Shown: positions 11,600 to 22,427 of the stretch, piece by piece | How positions within the stretch are numbered: the stretch's first letter is position 1 | How the letters are laid out: the number at the start of each line of letters is the position of its first letter | NCBI RefSeq assembly: GCF_030272615.1 | Contig: NC_081408.1 | Span: 201,090,341 to 201,154,340, forward strand | DNA from: Cryptomeria japonica | Lineage: Eukaryota; Streptophyta; Pinopsida; Cupressales; Cupressaceae | Direction: 5' to 3' | Length of the DNA stretch: 64,000 nt | Notes under the pieces: model-generated | Told to the model about the DNA's origin: nothing | Database searches by the model: none | The model's input: the letters and a program-made list of their open reading frames with translations, nothing else | Made by a program: the position numbers and the translations under genes

Positions 11600-12800
11600 C
11601 ACTAAAGAATGCTATAGGTCTTCTTGGCTTATGATTGCTCCTATGGCCACATGACTAGCATCACATTCAATCTGAAACACTTTGTTAAAATCAGGTAAAG
11701 AAAGTACCAGTTGTTGAGCTACCTTTTTCTTAAGAGTCTCAAATGCCTCATCTACCTCCTTTGTCCAAGAAAACCTACACTTTTGACCACTTTTTATGGT
11801 TTCCATCATTGGAGCACATATCTGACTGAAACCTCTTATGAACTTTCGATAAAATGTGGCTAATCCATGGAAACTTCTAACTTCACCAATAGTCTTAGGA
11901 GTAGGCCAAGAAAGAATTGAATTTACGTTATCTTGATCCATCTTCAAGTGACCTTTGGAGATCACAAATCCTAGGTAGATGAGCTCTTCCTGCATGAACA
12001 AACACTTCTCTATATTGATCATTTATTCATCTTCACTCAACCTTTTCAAAACCATGTCTAGATGCCTCAAGTGTTCTTCCTTTGCCCTGCTAAATAATAG
12101 GATGTCATCCAAATACACTATTACAAACTTCCCTGTGAATTATTTGAAAACTTCATTCATGAGTCTCATGAATGTACTTGTGGTGCTAGACAAACCAAAT
12201 GGAATAACCTTCCATTCATACAACCCTTCATTTGTTTTGAAGGGTGTTTTCCACTCATCACCAAACCTAATTCTAATTTGGTGGTACCCACTCTTTAAAT
12301 CAATTTTAGAAAAATGTTTTGCACCCCCTAAACAATCCAGAAAATCCTCTTTCCTAGGCATTGGAAATATATACCTTATGGTGATCTTGTTGAGAGCTCT
12401 TGAGTTAGTACAAGGCCTCCATATTCCATCCTTTTTGGGTGCCAAAACTTCTGGTACTGCACATGGGATAAGACTCTTTCCAGTCAGATCAGAGTCTAGC
12501 AACTTTTGAATCAGTAATGTATGCAGCTTTGTTAGGCAATGTGGCCCCTGGGATCAAGTCAATGCAGTGACAGATCTCTCTCATTGGTAGCAAACTCCTT
12601 GGCACTCCATCTGCATCTATTCCTTGGTATCTGCCAATGATCTCCTTCACTTCTAGACTAAGATCCTTGTCCTTTCCTTCTACCCTATCATCTACAGTAG
12701 GCTTCCCCCTTGAGGTTGGTATTGGAAGCAATGCAAAGCATATTACCTCTTCCATCCTTATCTCCTTGAGGAATGGTTTCACCTCCATCATCATCACTTT
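11600..12800 (-). pseudogene. gypsy-G reverse transcriptase-RNase H, broken
   Basis: The minus-strand reading starts with a linker ([28 protein letters not shown]). The polymerase core follows: [59 protein letters not shown] and the catalytic YLDD at 12104-12115. The thumb and connection (SFHGLATFYRKFI) and the start of RNase H (FQIECDASHVAIGAI) complete it. A frameshift lies near 12500, stops near 12137 and 12022, and another frameshift near 11600. The catalytic Asp pair itself is intact. Confidence 0.92.
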
Positions 12801-12828
12801 GGACTCAGTTTCTTTCTTCTCTTCATTG

Positions 12829-14405
12829 TTTTAACTTAGCGGCAGTAACTCTATGACCTTGTCATTCTTTGTGATGGAATAGGTATTCCTAAAGCCATCA
12901 TGGTGTGCTTTGAGGTCATACTGCCATGGTCTTCCAAACAAGAGGTGACAAGCATCCATGTTAACAACATCAAACAAAATCTTATCTTTATATGATCCTA
13001 TCTGGAATTCTACCCAGGACCGCTCTTCTACAAGAGTTTGTTGCCCTTTTGTGAGCCAAGACACCTTATAGGGGTATGGATGGGGTATCCTCCTCAATTT
13101 CAACTTCTCTACCATTTTTATTGACACAAAATTCTCAGTAGACCTTGATTCAACCAGAACTTTACATACCTTTCCTCTTGTTTCGAAAGTGGTGCGGAAG
13201 ATAGACTTCCTCAAAGGTGGCTCTGTATGTGTTGGTACCTTCAAGAGGGTTCTTCTCAACATTAGTGCCTCTCTGATCTCTAGATAACCATATGAATCAG
13301 GTTTACTACTACCTTGGTAATATGATTCTTGGGTTAGAATGGCTCTCCTTTCTCCTTTGAAACTAGACCCCATCTTCTCCGGGCATTTGCTGGCAATGTG
13401 TCCCTCTTGGTTGCAGTTAAAACATTTTAATGGTCCTGCTCCTCTTTTTGATGGTCTTCCTCTAAAATTTGGCCTTCTACCTCTGAAGTTGCCTTTGTTG
13501 TTGTTGTCATTCCTTGAGGAATCTTGACTACTCTCTCCTTGAAATTCAAAATTTGATCCTCTTCCTTTGAAGTTGCTCCTTCCTCTTGGTTGCTTACCCC
13601 TTCCTCTACTGCTCTTCTCTTGTCTTCTTTTGAGCTTCTCTTCTACCTTTAATGCTAATTGATAGCATCTATGAGAAGTGTTAGGGCACAAGAGGTTCAA
13701 CTCTTCTTGTATCTTCCACCTTAGGCCCTTTAGATACCTTGCCACTCTTTCACTTTCATCTTCAACCTTCTTAGACTTTATACTCAATTTATGAAATTCT
13801 TCAGTATAGGCACACACATCCATCTCTTTTTGACTAAGATTTTGCCTTCTCTTGTGTAATTGGACTTCATAGTCCTCTGGTACATATACTCCCTTGATCT
13901 TTGTAATCATCTTCTTCCAAGAGGTGATCATTCCTCTTCCCTCTTTCACTCTTTCATCTTGCACAAAATTCCACCATGTCAAGGCTGCTCCCTGCATTTT
14001 TGACTTGGCAATTTTCATCTTTTAGTTGTCAGCAATGTCTTCACATTCAAAGAAGTTGTTTAAGGACTCTATCCAGTCCATCACTCCATCGACATTCATC
14101 TTCCCACTGAAAATAGGAAGGTTTTATTTCTGGTCCATGGTACTCCTCTCCATAGACTTCAAGGCATTGACCAGGTACCTATTCTCTACATGAACTTCCT
14201 CTTCTTCCTACCCTTGTGGGTTCTCCTCTTCTCCCACTTCCTCCAAGCCATCAAGTCCTCTCTCCATCTTGTCTTCCAAGTTCTCAATCACTATTATAAG
14301 ATATTCATTTTCTTCTCTATTCTCTTGCACCATCTTGGCAAGTTCAACATTTGTCATCTTTGGAGGCATTCTTCTAGCCTCACCCTCTAATTCTTCTGCT
14401 AACAT
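12829..14405 (-). pseudogene. gypsy-G Gag-protease, stops inside
   Basis: The likely start is the Met at 14405 or 14369 (MPPKMTNVELAKM). A coiled N-terminal region precedes the Gag core (GAALTWWNFVQDERV), an Arg/Gly-rich stretch (RGRGKQPRGRSNFKGRG) and a zinc knuckle, CFNCNQEGHIASKC, at 13383-13424. The aspartic protease follows, but its active site reads V-E-S-R instead of V-D-S-G (13143-13151), so it should be inactive. The 395 codons from 14018 to 12831 are open. Upstream in-frame stops lie near 14205, 14130 and 14020. A TAA at 12829-12831 separates it from reverse transcriptase in the same frame. Confidence 0.92.
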
Positions 14406-14439
14406 GTATTGTTCTTCTTCCCAAAAGGATTCCTCCTAT

Positions 14440-14451
14440 GCTTTGATACCA
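14440..14451 (-). promoter_or_regulatory. gypsy-G primer-binding site
   Basis: The coding strand reads TGGTATCAAAGC four bases inside the 5' LTR. This matches the complement of the 3' end of plant initiator-Met tRNA (TGGTATCAGAGC) with one change. Confidence 0.85.
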
Positions 14452-14455
14452 AAAT

Positions 14456-15975
14456 TGATGTAGAGGTCCCAATACCAGTATAAGATAGGTTCCCCTAACC
14501 CAAGAACACACCAATGACCCTAGAAATCACACAAAACTCCTGGGGTTAAGGAAAATCAGTTTGACAAGTCTCACATCCCTTTCTCCAAACAAAAGACTAT
14601 CAGTACAAGGTCTCTTTCATTTACCAGTACAAAGTCTCTATGGTAAACAATGGTTTGGTCCCTTCTCTAATAAAACAATAGCTAATTAAGGTTTTATTTG
14701 ACATTCCCTAGGTTAGGGAGACCTCCTACGATCATTTAATTTGGGCTCCTTCTACCAGTTTGGATAATTCCTACAACAAGGCCTACAAAACTTTGTAGCC
14801 CTAGCAGACCGACTTTCTACACTTAACTCTTTATGTCTCCAAAATACTAGACAATAAATCCCAGATTTGGATACCCTTTTGGGGGTCAAAAAACATATCC
14901 TAAGGGTTCCTACCTATAGGGAACACAAGAATCCAAACCCCACTATGGTTAGGGGACTAGTGTAGCCCAATTAGGCCTATTTTACAAAGGAGTGTGTAGA
15001 CACAGACCTTAACTCACCAGAACAACTCAAGGAATACTCTTAAGTCATTGCAAATACACCAAATCCTAAGTCTTAGGCAATGATCAGACCTTTAACCCTT
15101 GATGTGAGACCTATTTACTTACACTTGTCGGTGGCCACATGGGGTTTCCCACCTTAATGCATCAAACCCTTACCTCCAACTGTTCCTAACCTACAAAAGG
15201 CCTTTAAAATCCTAAAATACATTGTCCATACTTGCATCCCCTCCAAATTCATGAACCACCAATGAAGGATCAGCAAGGTAAGGTCGTTTCTTTGCAAACC
15301 CTAGACAAAACTGTCAAATTTGGAACAGTTCCAGAAATTTTTTGATTTCTTCCTTGTCTTGGAGAATTAAGACCTTAGACTTGATGCATCTAAAAGGTGA
15401 TTTGCCACTATAATATATCCAACTAGTTTCCTAATTCAAAAATGATTGTATAGTATGGTACACCATGTAGGATAACGGGATTGCAGGAAATTCAGAGAAA
15501 TATATTACTTCAATGATGCCAAAAGTTACAAAGTCATTCTCTCCTCTCAATGATGATTGGGGATGAAAATTTATACCTTCCACAATGGTTTTCAACCAAC
15601 TTTTGAACCAAGGATATCATTGAAAAGAAGTTGCTATTTGGAACCAAAAGTTGTCAAGTTTGAGCAACTTTTGACATATGTTAAATCCGCCAACCTATAG
15701 GTGCTTCAACATGTCTTAAACCTTTCTAAGACATCTCCAACACATAAATACCTAGAAAAATACTCAATCAAATACCCCTAGGCCCATATTCCTTTGGTGG
15801 CTTATTAATTTGCCAAATCCATTTCATTGGGTAACAAGGTGGGGTTTATTACAAATGAATCAAACATAAAACAAATAAGACTACCCTATTATGTAGATTG
15901 AAAGGTGACATTTTCATGTGTGTCCTTTAGCCTTTATTGCTTTTATTATCTTAGTCATGAGGTTCTCTTGCACTA
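14456..15975 (-). repeat. gypsy-G 5' LTR
   Basis: A 1520-base LTR aligning along its whole length with 8270-9807. It starts TGATGTAGAGG and ends TTGCACTA on the + strand, so its outer terminal dinucleotide has changed from CA to TA. It would carry the element's promoter on the minus strand; I do not place a TATA box. Confidence 0.93.
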
Positions 15976-15980
15976 GTAAT
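15976..15980. repeat. Target-site duplication GTAAT (right)
   Basis: Perfect match to 8265-8269, directly after the right LTR and directly before the resumed copia sequence GCTAATAG. Confidence 0.93.
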
Positions 15981-16994
15981 GCTAATAGTAATTTATATTA
16001 TAAGATCACTAATGATGACATGTTGATTGTTGAAGTCTTTGTTGATGATATCATTTTTGGAGGTGAGGATAAATTATGTATGGAATTATCTGAAAAATAT
16101 GAAGAATGAATTTGAGATGTCTATGATTGGGGAGATGAAATTTTTCTTAGGTTTACAAATTACTTAGACTGATAAGGGTATTTTCATCTATCAAAATAAG
16201 TATGCTAGAGAGTTGTTTGAAGAAATTTGGTATGGAAAATTCTAAACTAGTTTGTACACATATGGTTCCAAGTGAGAAATTGACTTAGAAAGATGCATTA
16301 GCACTGGTAAATCCTACAAGGTACAAGTCTATGATTGGAGGTTTGTTATATCTGATTCAGACTAGATCAGATATAATGAATTTAGTTTGTATTATATAAA
16401 GATATCAAAGTGATCCTAGAGAGAATCATGAGAGTGCAGTGAAAAGGATTTTCAGGCATTTGTAGGGTAGAACTGAACATGGTTTGTGGTATCCTAAAGA
16501 TGATGATTTTACACTATGTGCATATACATATGTTGATTGGGTTGGAGATGTTGATGACCAGAAGAGCACGTCTAGTGGAGCTTTCTTTCTTGGAAAGAAA
16601 CTTGTTTCATGGATCAGCAAAAATAGTCTTGTACATCTTTATCTACTACTAAAGCTGACTATGTTGTTGTTGCTACTAACTGTACACAAGTTCTATCCAG
16701 ATGAAGCAAATTTTGAAGGATATAAGGGTGGATTGTAATGAACCGATAGTTATTTAATGTGATAACTCTACTTCTATTGACATATCAAAGAATCTGGTAT
16801 TTCACTCTAAGACAAAGTACATATCTATCAAGTATAACTTTTTGAAGGACAAGGTAGAAGCAAATGAAGTCAGACTGGTTTATGTGAACACTAAAGAGAT
16901 GATTGCAGATATATTTACTAAACCTTTGCCTACAAAATCATTTGAGTACTTTAGAGACAGATTGGGGGTTTCTGCTCGTCTAGTAGAGACTTGA
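15981..16994 (+). pseudogene. copia-B reverse transcriptase end and RNase H
   Basis: Copia-B resumes with [18 protein letters not shown] and the second catalytic box FVDDIIFGGED (16038-16049), where most copias have YVDD. Frame-broken thumb sequence follows. RNase H appears as AYTYVDWVGDVDDQKSTSSG (about 16519-16578) and KKLVSWISK. The C-terminus ends with a FEYFRDRLGVSARLVET-type segment at a TGA (16992-16994). Multiple frameshifts are present. Confidence 0.88.
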
Positions 16995-17373
16995 GTGATG
17001 CTGATTGGCATCAATCCAGCATGCATTTACATAGCTACTATTCATTCCAGATTGATGTGTTGGTGCTACTACTCAAGGGGAGTAGTAAGTTGTGTGGTTC
17101 AGTGAATTCATGATTTTTCGTTGATGTTCATGTCATATTTTTGGCATTGATGTCAAAGGGGGAGAGATATATGTGAAAAATAAAGCTTAACATAATATCA
17201 GTCAAAGGGGAGAGAGAAGATCTTAACAGAGATATCATTCATAGGAGGAGCTTGTTATATCTTCATTATGGGCGATTTTTGGTTGTCTTCCTTTGGGGGA
17301 GATTTGTTTGGCATTTCTTGGCATTTGGATTTTTTTCACATCTAGTGTTGCCATTAATGCCAAAGGGAGAGAT
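16995..17373 (+). promoter_or_regulatory. copia-B 3' untranslated region with hairpin and polypurine tracts
   Basis: Noncoding. It contains a perfect 8-bp hairpin, TACTACTC / GAGTAGTA (17067-17074 and 17080-17087, 5-base loop). Several purine runs follow: CAAAGGGGGAGAG near 17154, CAAAGGGGAGAG near 17204, and the final polypurine tract AAAGGGAGAGAT at 17362-17373 next to the LTR. Confidence 0.75.
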
Positions 17374-18600
17374 TGTTGGCAATTGGAGGAATTAATTATG
17401 TGTTGCATTAATGTTTTGTCATTGATGGCAACACCGGCTTTTTTGATTGTTTACCAGCTTCTAATAGGCTTTGGTAGAGTGGTTGGTTTATGATATTGAT
17501 CCGGTATGCTCCAGTGTGTTTTGGTTTATAGATTTGTTTTGGATCTATCATTCATGCTATTTAGATGGGTATTACGATCAGTTGGTTATGGATTTGATGA
17601 CTTAGGAGCTTTCATTTGTTCTAGTAAGCCATTTGGTCATTGGTAAGGGTTTTACCAGTAGAGCTTTGTTGTAGATCTTTTGATGCACCTAATAAGTGGT
17701 ATTGGTGTGACTTCTAGATGTCTTTTGGGATGATGTTGGTTATCTTGTTCATGTTCCTGTTGATCGATGGTGCTGGATTTGGGTCCAGATCTAATGCTAT
17801 CTTTTTTGGCAAGGTTATGGATCGGTTTATGTAACATGTTAGTGGATGATCCTGATGCATTACCGGCTAGATTTATTGATTGGTTAATATTGTTTTGGTC
17901 TTAGGCCGACTTGGTTGATCATTGGATTGTGGGTTTATATTATGAATTTATTGTATTATCTTTTAGGTGGCCAACCTAATTGTTTAGGTCCCAAGTTAGT
18001 ATAAATATGATGTAATATCTCTTTGTAGATCGTGGGCATATGGGATAGGGTTTATATGATTATCTGTGTGCGAATAAAGTTGTCATTATATGCAAAGGTT
18101 TTGGTCGATCATAGGTGATCTAATTGGGCTGACGAAAGAGGTTTGAGACCTTTGGTACTAAGCTTAACCAGAACTATACTTAGGCATAGGAGATGTTATT
18201 CATACAGTTCAATCTTCTTGTGGATTCTAGTCTGGATTTATTTTGTAGTTAGTGATGCTCCTTTTGTGATGAGTAGTGCACTATATCCTGTTGACCTTCT
18301 TGCATGTACAGGCCCCTCTTATTATAATCACATACTTACTGTAGAATTATTATCTAAGTATGGGTAGGCTTCCCACCGTGGTTTTTCCCTTTACTGGGCT
18401 TTCCACATACAAATCTTGGTGTTATCTTTTGTGAATGGTTGGTAAATGTTCCATGGTTTATATTTGTGCTTAACTATTATATCTCCTATTCCGATATTAG
18501 GTTTATGTATTCCAGTAATAAGGTTTTAATGCTTAAAATTCTATAATTTGTTGAAAACTGATTCACCCCCCCTCTATTCTCAGTTGTCCTCTGCTTATTT
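17374..18600 (+). repeat. copia-B 3' LTR
   Basis: Starts TGTTGGCAATTGG directly after the polypurine tract. It contains the block GCTTCCCACCGTGGTTTTTCCC (about 18368-18389) and the terminal TTCACCCCCCCTCT motif (about 18560) shared by the other copia LTRs here. The exact 3' end is unclear because copia-C Gag sequence follows at about 18613 without a recognisable TSD or PBS. Confidence 0.82.
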
Positions 18601-18612
18601 GAGCTATCTAAT

Positions 18613-19053
18613 AGAAGGTTGCTCCTATCAATGAACTCCTGACAATGTCAAGTACCCCTATGACTAGAGATACATTACTTGGGAAATTGATGGCTTTTGA
18701 ACTTGAAAAACTTGGAGATCAGAATGCTCCTAAAATTGCAAATGCATTTTAAGTATCTACATCCAATAAAAAAAAGATAGATTGGAAATAGATGTATGCT
18801 AAGGATATGGAGGAAATTGAGAGAGAGTGAAGATTTGAAAGCCTTGATTTCTAGAAGAATCTCTAAAGGACCAGTTGGAAGCAAGTATCAAGGAAAAGTC
18901 TCCTTTAAATGTTTTTCATCCAAAAAAACTGGTCATTTTGCTTCTAGATGTCCTAAAAGAGCTGCTAGGAATAATGAAAGATTTGTGAGAAATTATAAGG
19001 ATAACCCTAAATATCAGAGCAGACCTAGATTCAAAAAGAATAAGGATAAATAA
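18613..19053 (+). pseudogene. copia-C Gag fragment
   Basis: Begins with a PINELLTMSSTPMTRDTLL-like segment equivalent to the TINELRRMSNTSITRDTL region of copia-D. It changes frame near 18800 and ends in a zinc-knuckle segment at 18910-18951. The second knuckle Cys is lost (CFSS instead of CXXC). A basic tail with YKDNPKYQSRPRFKK follows. Confidence 0.85.
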
Positions 19054-19059
19054 TGTTAT

Positions 19060-20640
19060 TATGCTAGTGATGATGATTTTGGTATTTCTGATGATGATGA
19101 TGATGAACTTGTGAGTGGATCCGGTAATGGATCTTCCTCCGACAAAGATTGGGTCTTTATTGCTATCAAGCATGATTCTCCTAAATCTATCATTGAAGCT
19201 ACACATACTGAGGAAAAGGCTTTGGCTGCTATAATTGAAGAAAATGAGGAATGGGTTACAGAGAGGTGATGCTCACATCACATGACTTGTGACAAGATAA
19301 AGTTTCTATCACTACAATAATTTGATGGAGGATTGGTCCAATTTGGAGATATTGAGGCATGTAGGATCAAATACAAAGGAACAATATCATTGGATGGTAA
19401 GAAAAATACTGATAATGTTTTCTATGTTGAAGGCTTAAAGAATAATCTTTTGAGTGTAGGTCAGATGGTGGATAAAAGATTTCATTTGTAATTCAATGAT
19501 GGAAAGTGCAAGCTCATTAATAAATCTGGATTGGAAATTGCCTCCTAAACTCAGACTAAAGGTAATATCTTTCATTTGAACTCTAGTGAGAAGGCTTTCA
19601 CGATTGCTCAGATTGATGAAAGTTAGTTATGGCATAAGAGGATGTGTCATTTAAATTTTGATTGCATAGTGAAGATCAGTTCAAAACCGGCTGTCAGAGA
19701 TTTGCCTAAAATTATTAAACCTCATAATCCGGTATGTAGAGAATGTCAAATGGGCAAGAAAGTTAGAACTTCTTTCAGAAGTATGCATGATAAATCTAAT
19801 AAAGTTTTGGATCTTATTCATATTGTTTTGTATGGACCAACAAGACTAAAAATTTTCAAGGAGATAGATACTTTATGTTACTTAGTTACAACAATTTAGA
19901 ATGATGTGGGTAGCAGTTTTGAAAGAAAAATATGAAGCTTTTCAGAAATTCAAAATCATTAAGGTTATGGTTGAGACTGAGATAAGACTAAAGATAAAAT
20001 TCTTGAGATCAGATCATGGCAGTGAGTTTACATCCAGTGAATTCAATAACTTTTGTGAAAGGAATGGTATTAGAAGACAATTGTTTGCACCTAGAATCCC
20101 TCAATGGAACAGATTGGTGGAAAGAAAAAATGGAACAATCTTGGATGTTGCAAGGACTATGATGACTAAAGCTAAATTAATTGATATCTATTGGAGAGAG
20201 GCTATCAATACCACTATATACATTTTCAATAGAGTACACATTAAAGGCGATACTGGTAAGACTCCTTAAGAATTATGGTTTGGTCATACTCCTACTATCA
20301 GATATTTCGGATTTTTTTGAAGAAAATGTTACATTAGAAGAGATGATGCATTAGGTAAATTTGATCCTAGAAGTGATGGAATATTTTTGGGTTATTCTAA
20401 TAAGAGAAAAGAATATAGATGTTATAACAAAAGATTGTATAAGATATTGGAAAGCATATATGTCAATGTGAATGAGCATGCCAATAATCCGATCAAAGCT
20501 TATGATTATAGAGCAGAAGAGGAATTTATCACATTTAAATTGGTAATGCAAGAACCAGTTAAGAATAGTGAACTTGTGACTTCGGTAACATCAAAAAATT
20601 CAACAGTGATAGAGGAATAGCAGAATGAGACAGCAAATAA
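19060..20640 (+). pseudogene. copia-C protease-integrase, broken
   Basis: The protease site at about 19252-19280 reads W-V-T-E-R-stop-C-S-H-H-M-T, so the D-S-G triad is destroyed. The integrase zinc-binding part is MCHLNFDCIVKIS and CRECQMGKKV (19642-19790). The core is DLIHIVLYGPTR, then a frameshift near 19895. It continues at 19901-20269 with MMWVAVLKEKYEAF, RSDHGSEFTSSEF and LVERKNGTILDVAR. A linker follows to about 20620. Confidence 0.88.
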
Positions 20641-20799
20641 AAAAAATTCAAAGACTCATAGGTATGTTAATCTAAATCATTCTGAAGATCAGATCATTGA
20701 AGGTAAAAGGAAAGGTGTAATGACTAGGAGAAGGTTAGTTGTTGAAGAGGTATGCTTACTTTCTCAAATTGAACCAAAATCTATAATTGAGGCAAGTAA

Positions 20800-21345
20800 G
20801 GATGAAAAATGGATAAAAGCAATGGAAGAAGATTTAGATCAGATTGAAAAGAATAAGACATAAGAACTTGTACCTAGACCTAAAGATAAGGACATTATTG
20901 GAACTAAATGGGTTTTCAGGAATAAACTAAATGAGGAAAGTAAAGTGGTAAGAAAAAAGGCTATATTGGTTTGCAAAGGATATTCTCAGGAAGAAGGTGT
21001 TGATTATGGAGAGACTTATGCTCTGATTACTAGAATTGAAGCGGTAAGACTTTTTCTTGCTTATGTTGTAGATAAGAACTACAAGGTATATCAGATGGAT
21101 GCTAAATGTGCATTTTTTAATGGAGATCTTGAAGAAGAAGTTTACATTGAGCAAATTGATGGATTTTCTTTATCATAAGACAAGGACATGGTTTGTAGGC
21201 TAAAGAAACCTTTATAAGGACTAAAACAGGCCCCTAGAGCATGGTATGCTAGACTGGATAAGTATCTTTCAAAACTTGGTTTTAGTAAAGGTAATGCTAA
21301 TAGTAAATTGTATTATAAAATTGAGCATGATGACATATTGATTTA
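20800..21345 (+). pseudogene. copia-C reverse transcriptase, N-terminal part
   Basis: Polymerase sequence with [20 protein letters not shown], the first catalytic block [23 protein letters not shown] and a [17 protein letters not shown] segment. Stops lie at about 20862, 21178 and 21215. The second catalytic box is missing: sequence runs from EHDDILI directly into YQTKYVKELLKKF. Confidence 0.88.
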
Positions 21346-22147
21346 TCAAACTAAGTATGTAAAGGAGTTACTTAAGAAATTTGGACTTGAGAATTCTAAA
21401 CTTGTTAGTACTCCTATAATAACCAGTTGCAAATTATCAAAGGACAATGAATCACCTAAAGTGACTCCAAGCAAATATAAATCAATGATTGGATGTTTGC
21501 TTTATATAACTCAGTCTAGACCTAATAAAATGAATGTCATTTGTATTGCTTCTAGATTTCAGTCAGATCTTAGAGAAACTCATGATATTGTTGTCAAGAG
21601 AATATTCAGATATTTGGCAGGTACAACACACTTTGGTATATTGTAGCTTAAGGATGATGAATTCACATTATGTGCATATACAAATTCTGATTGGGCAGGA
21701 GATGTGGATGACCAGAAGAGCACTACTGGCGGTGAATTATTTTTTGGGAAGAAGTTGGTCTCATGGCTTAGTAAGAAACAATCATGCACTTCATTGTCTA
21801 TTGCTGAAGCGAAATATGTTGCAGCTACTACCAACTGTACTTAGATTTTATGGATGCAACAAATGTTAAAGGATATAAGGGTGAGTTATGATGAGCCTAT
21901 TGTTATTCACCATGATAATACTACTTCTATTGATATGTCAAATAATCCGGTATTTCATTCCAAATCAAAACACATTTCTATAATGTATAATTTCTTGAAG
22001 GAAAAGGTTGAAGCAAAGGAAGTCAGATTGGTTTATGTGTCTACTAAGGAGCATATTGAATATATTATAACTAAAAAATTACTTAAAGACACTTTTGAAT
22101 ATCTTCGAGATCAGTTGGGGGTTACCAGCCCTCTGGAAGAGACTTAG
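21308..22147 (+). pseudogene. copia-C connection and RNase H
   Basis: Contains the copia connection motif (KYKSMIGCLLYITQSRPNKM, 21474-21533) and RNase H (TNSDWAGDVDDQKSTTGGEL, then KKLVSWLSKKQSCTSLSIAEAKYVAA, about 21680-21830). The C-terminal IHHDNTTSIDMSNNPVFHSKSKHI segment follows. Stops replace the codons at 21644-21646 and about 21842. The frame ends with LRDQLGVTSPLEET and TAG. Confidence 0.9.
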
Positions 22148-22427
22148 AGATGTAGGGATGCATCAATACAGTGAGCTTATCAGACATACTTTTCTGATTC
22201 CGGTTGATGAATTTGGTGCTACTACTCAAGGGGAGTAGTCAACTACTTGGTTCAGTATTTTTGGTTTTTTATCCATCCTTTTTCATTGATGTCAAAGGGG
22301 GAGAGGTATCCATGTGAAAAACTATTAGATCTTTTGGGAGGAGGCATTCTTCTTCAACTTTTTGTAGATTGGCGACACTTGGATGTTTTTCACATTCAAT
22401 GTTGTCATCAATACCAAAGGGGGAGAT
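22148..22427 (+). promoter_or_regulatory. copia-C 3' untranslated region with hairpin and polypurine tract
   Basis: Contains the same hairpin as copia-B, ACTACTC / GAGTAGT (22221-22227 and 22233-22239, loop AAGGG). An internal purine run CAAAGGGGGAGAGG lies near 22285. The terminal polypurine tract AAAGGGGGAGAT (22416-22427) abuts the LTR. Confidence 0.8.

Larger units (their letters stand above)
8270..15975 (-). mobile_element. Ty3/gypsy chromovirus G, full-length but decayed
   Basis: This is a 7.7-kb minus-strand element. From 5' to 3' on its coding strand it has the 5' LTR (14456-15975), PBS, Gag with zinc knuckle, protease, reverse transcriptase, RNase H, integrase, chromodomain and 3' LTR (8270-9807). 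The pol order and chromodomain place it in the chromovirus branch of Metaviridae. In a sampled 135-base stretch the two LTRs differ at roughly one base in six, so the insertion is old. The insertion site is flanked by GTAAT. Confidence 0.95.
5390..18600 (+). mobile_element. Ty1/copia element B, interrupted by gypsy-G
   Basis: The copia parts are 5390-8269 and 15976 to about 18600. They carry Gag, protease, integrase and reverse transcriptase, then RNase H, a 3' untranslated region, polypurine tracts and a 3' LTR from 17374. The coding sequence resumes exactly across the gypsy insertion: the text reads ...aaaggtaat, then after the insertion gtaatgctaatag, as in the uninterrupted copia-C at 21286-21303. 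The 5' LTR and Gag N-terminus are missing because this copy begins at the duplication junction. Confidence 0.93.
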
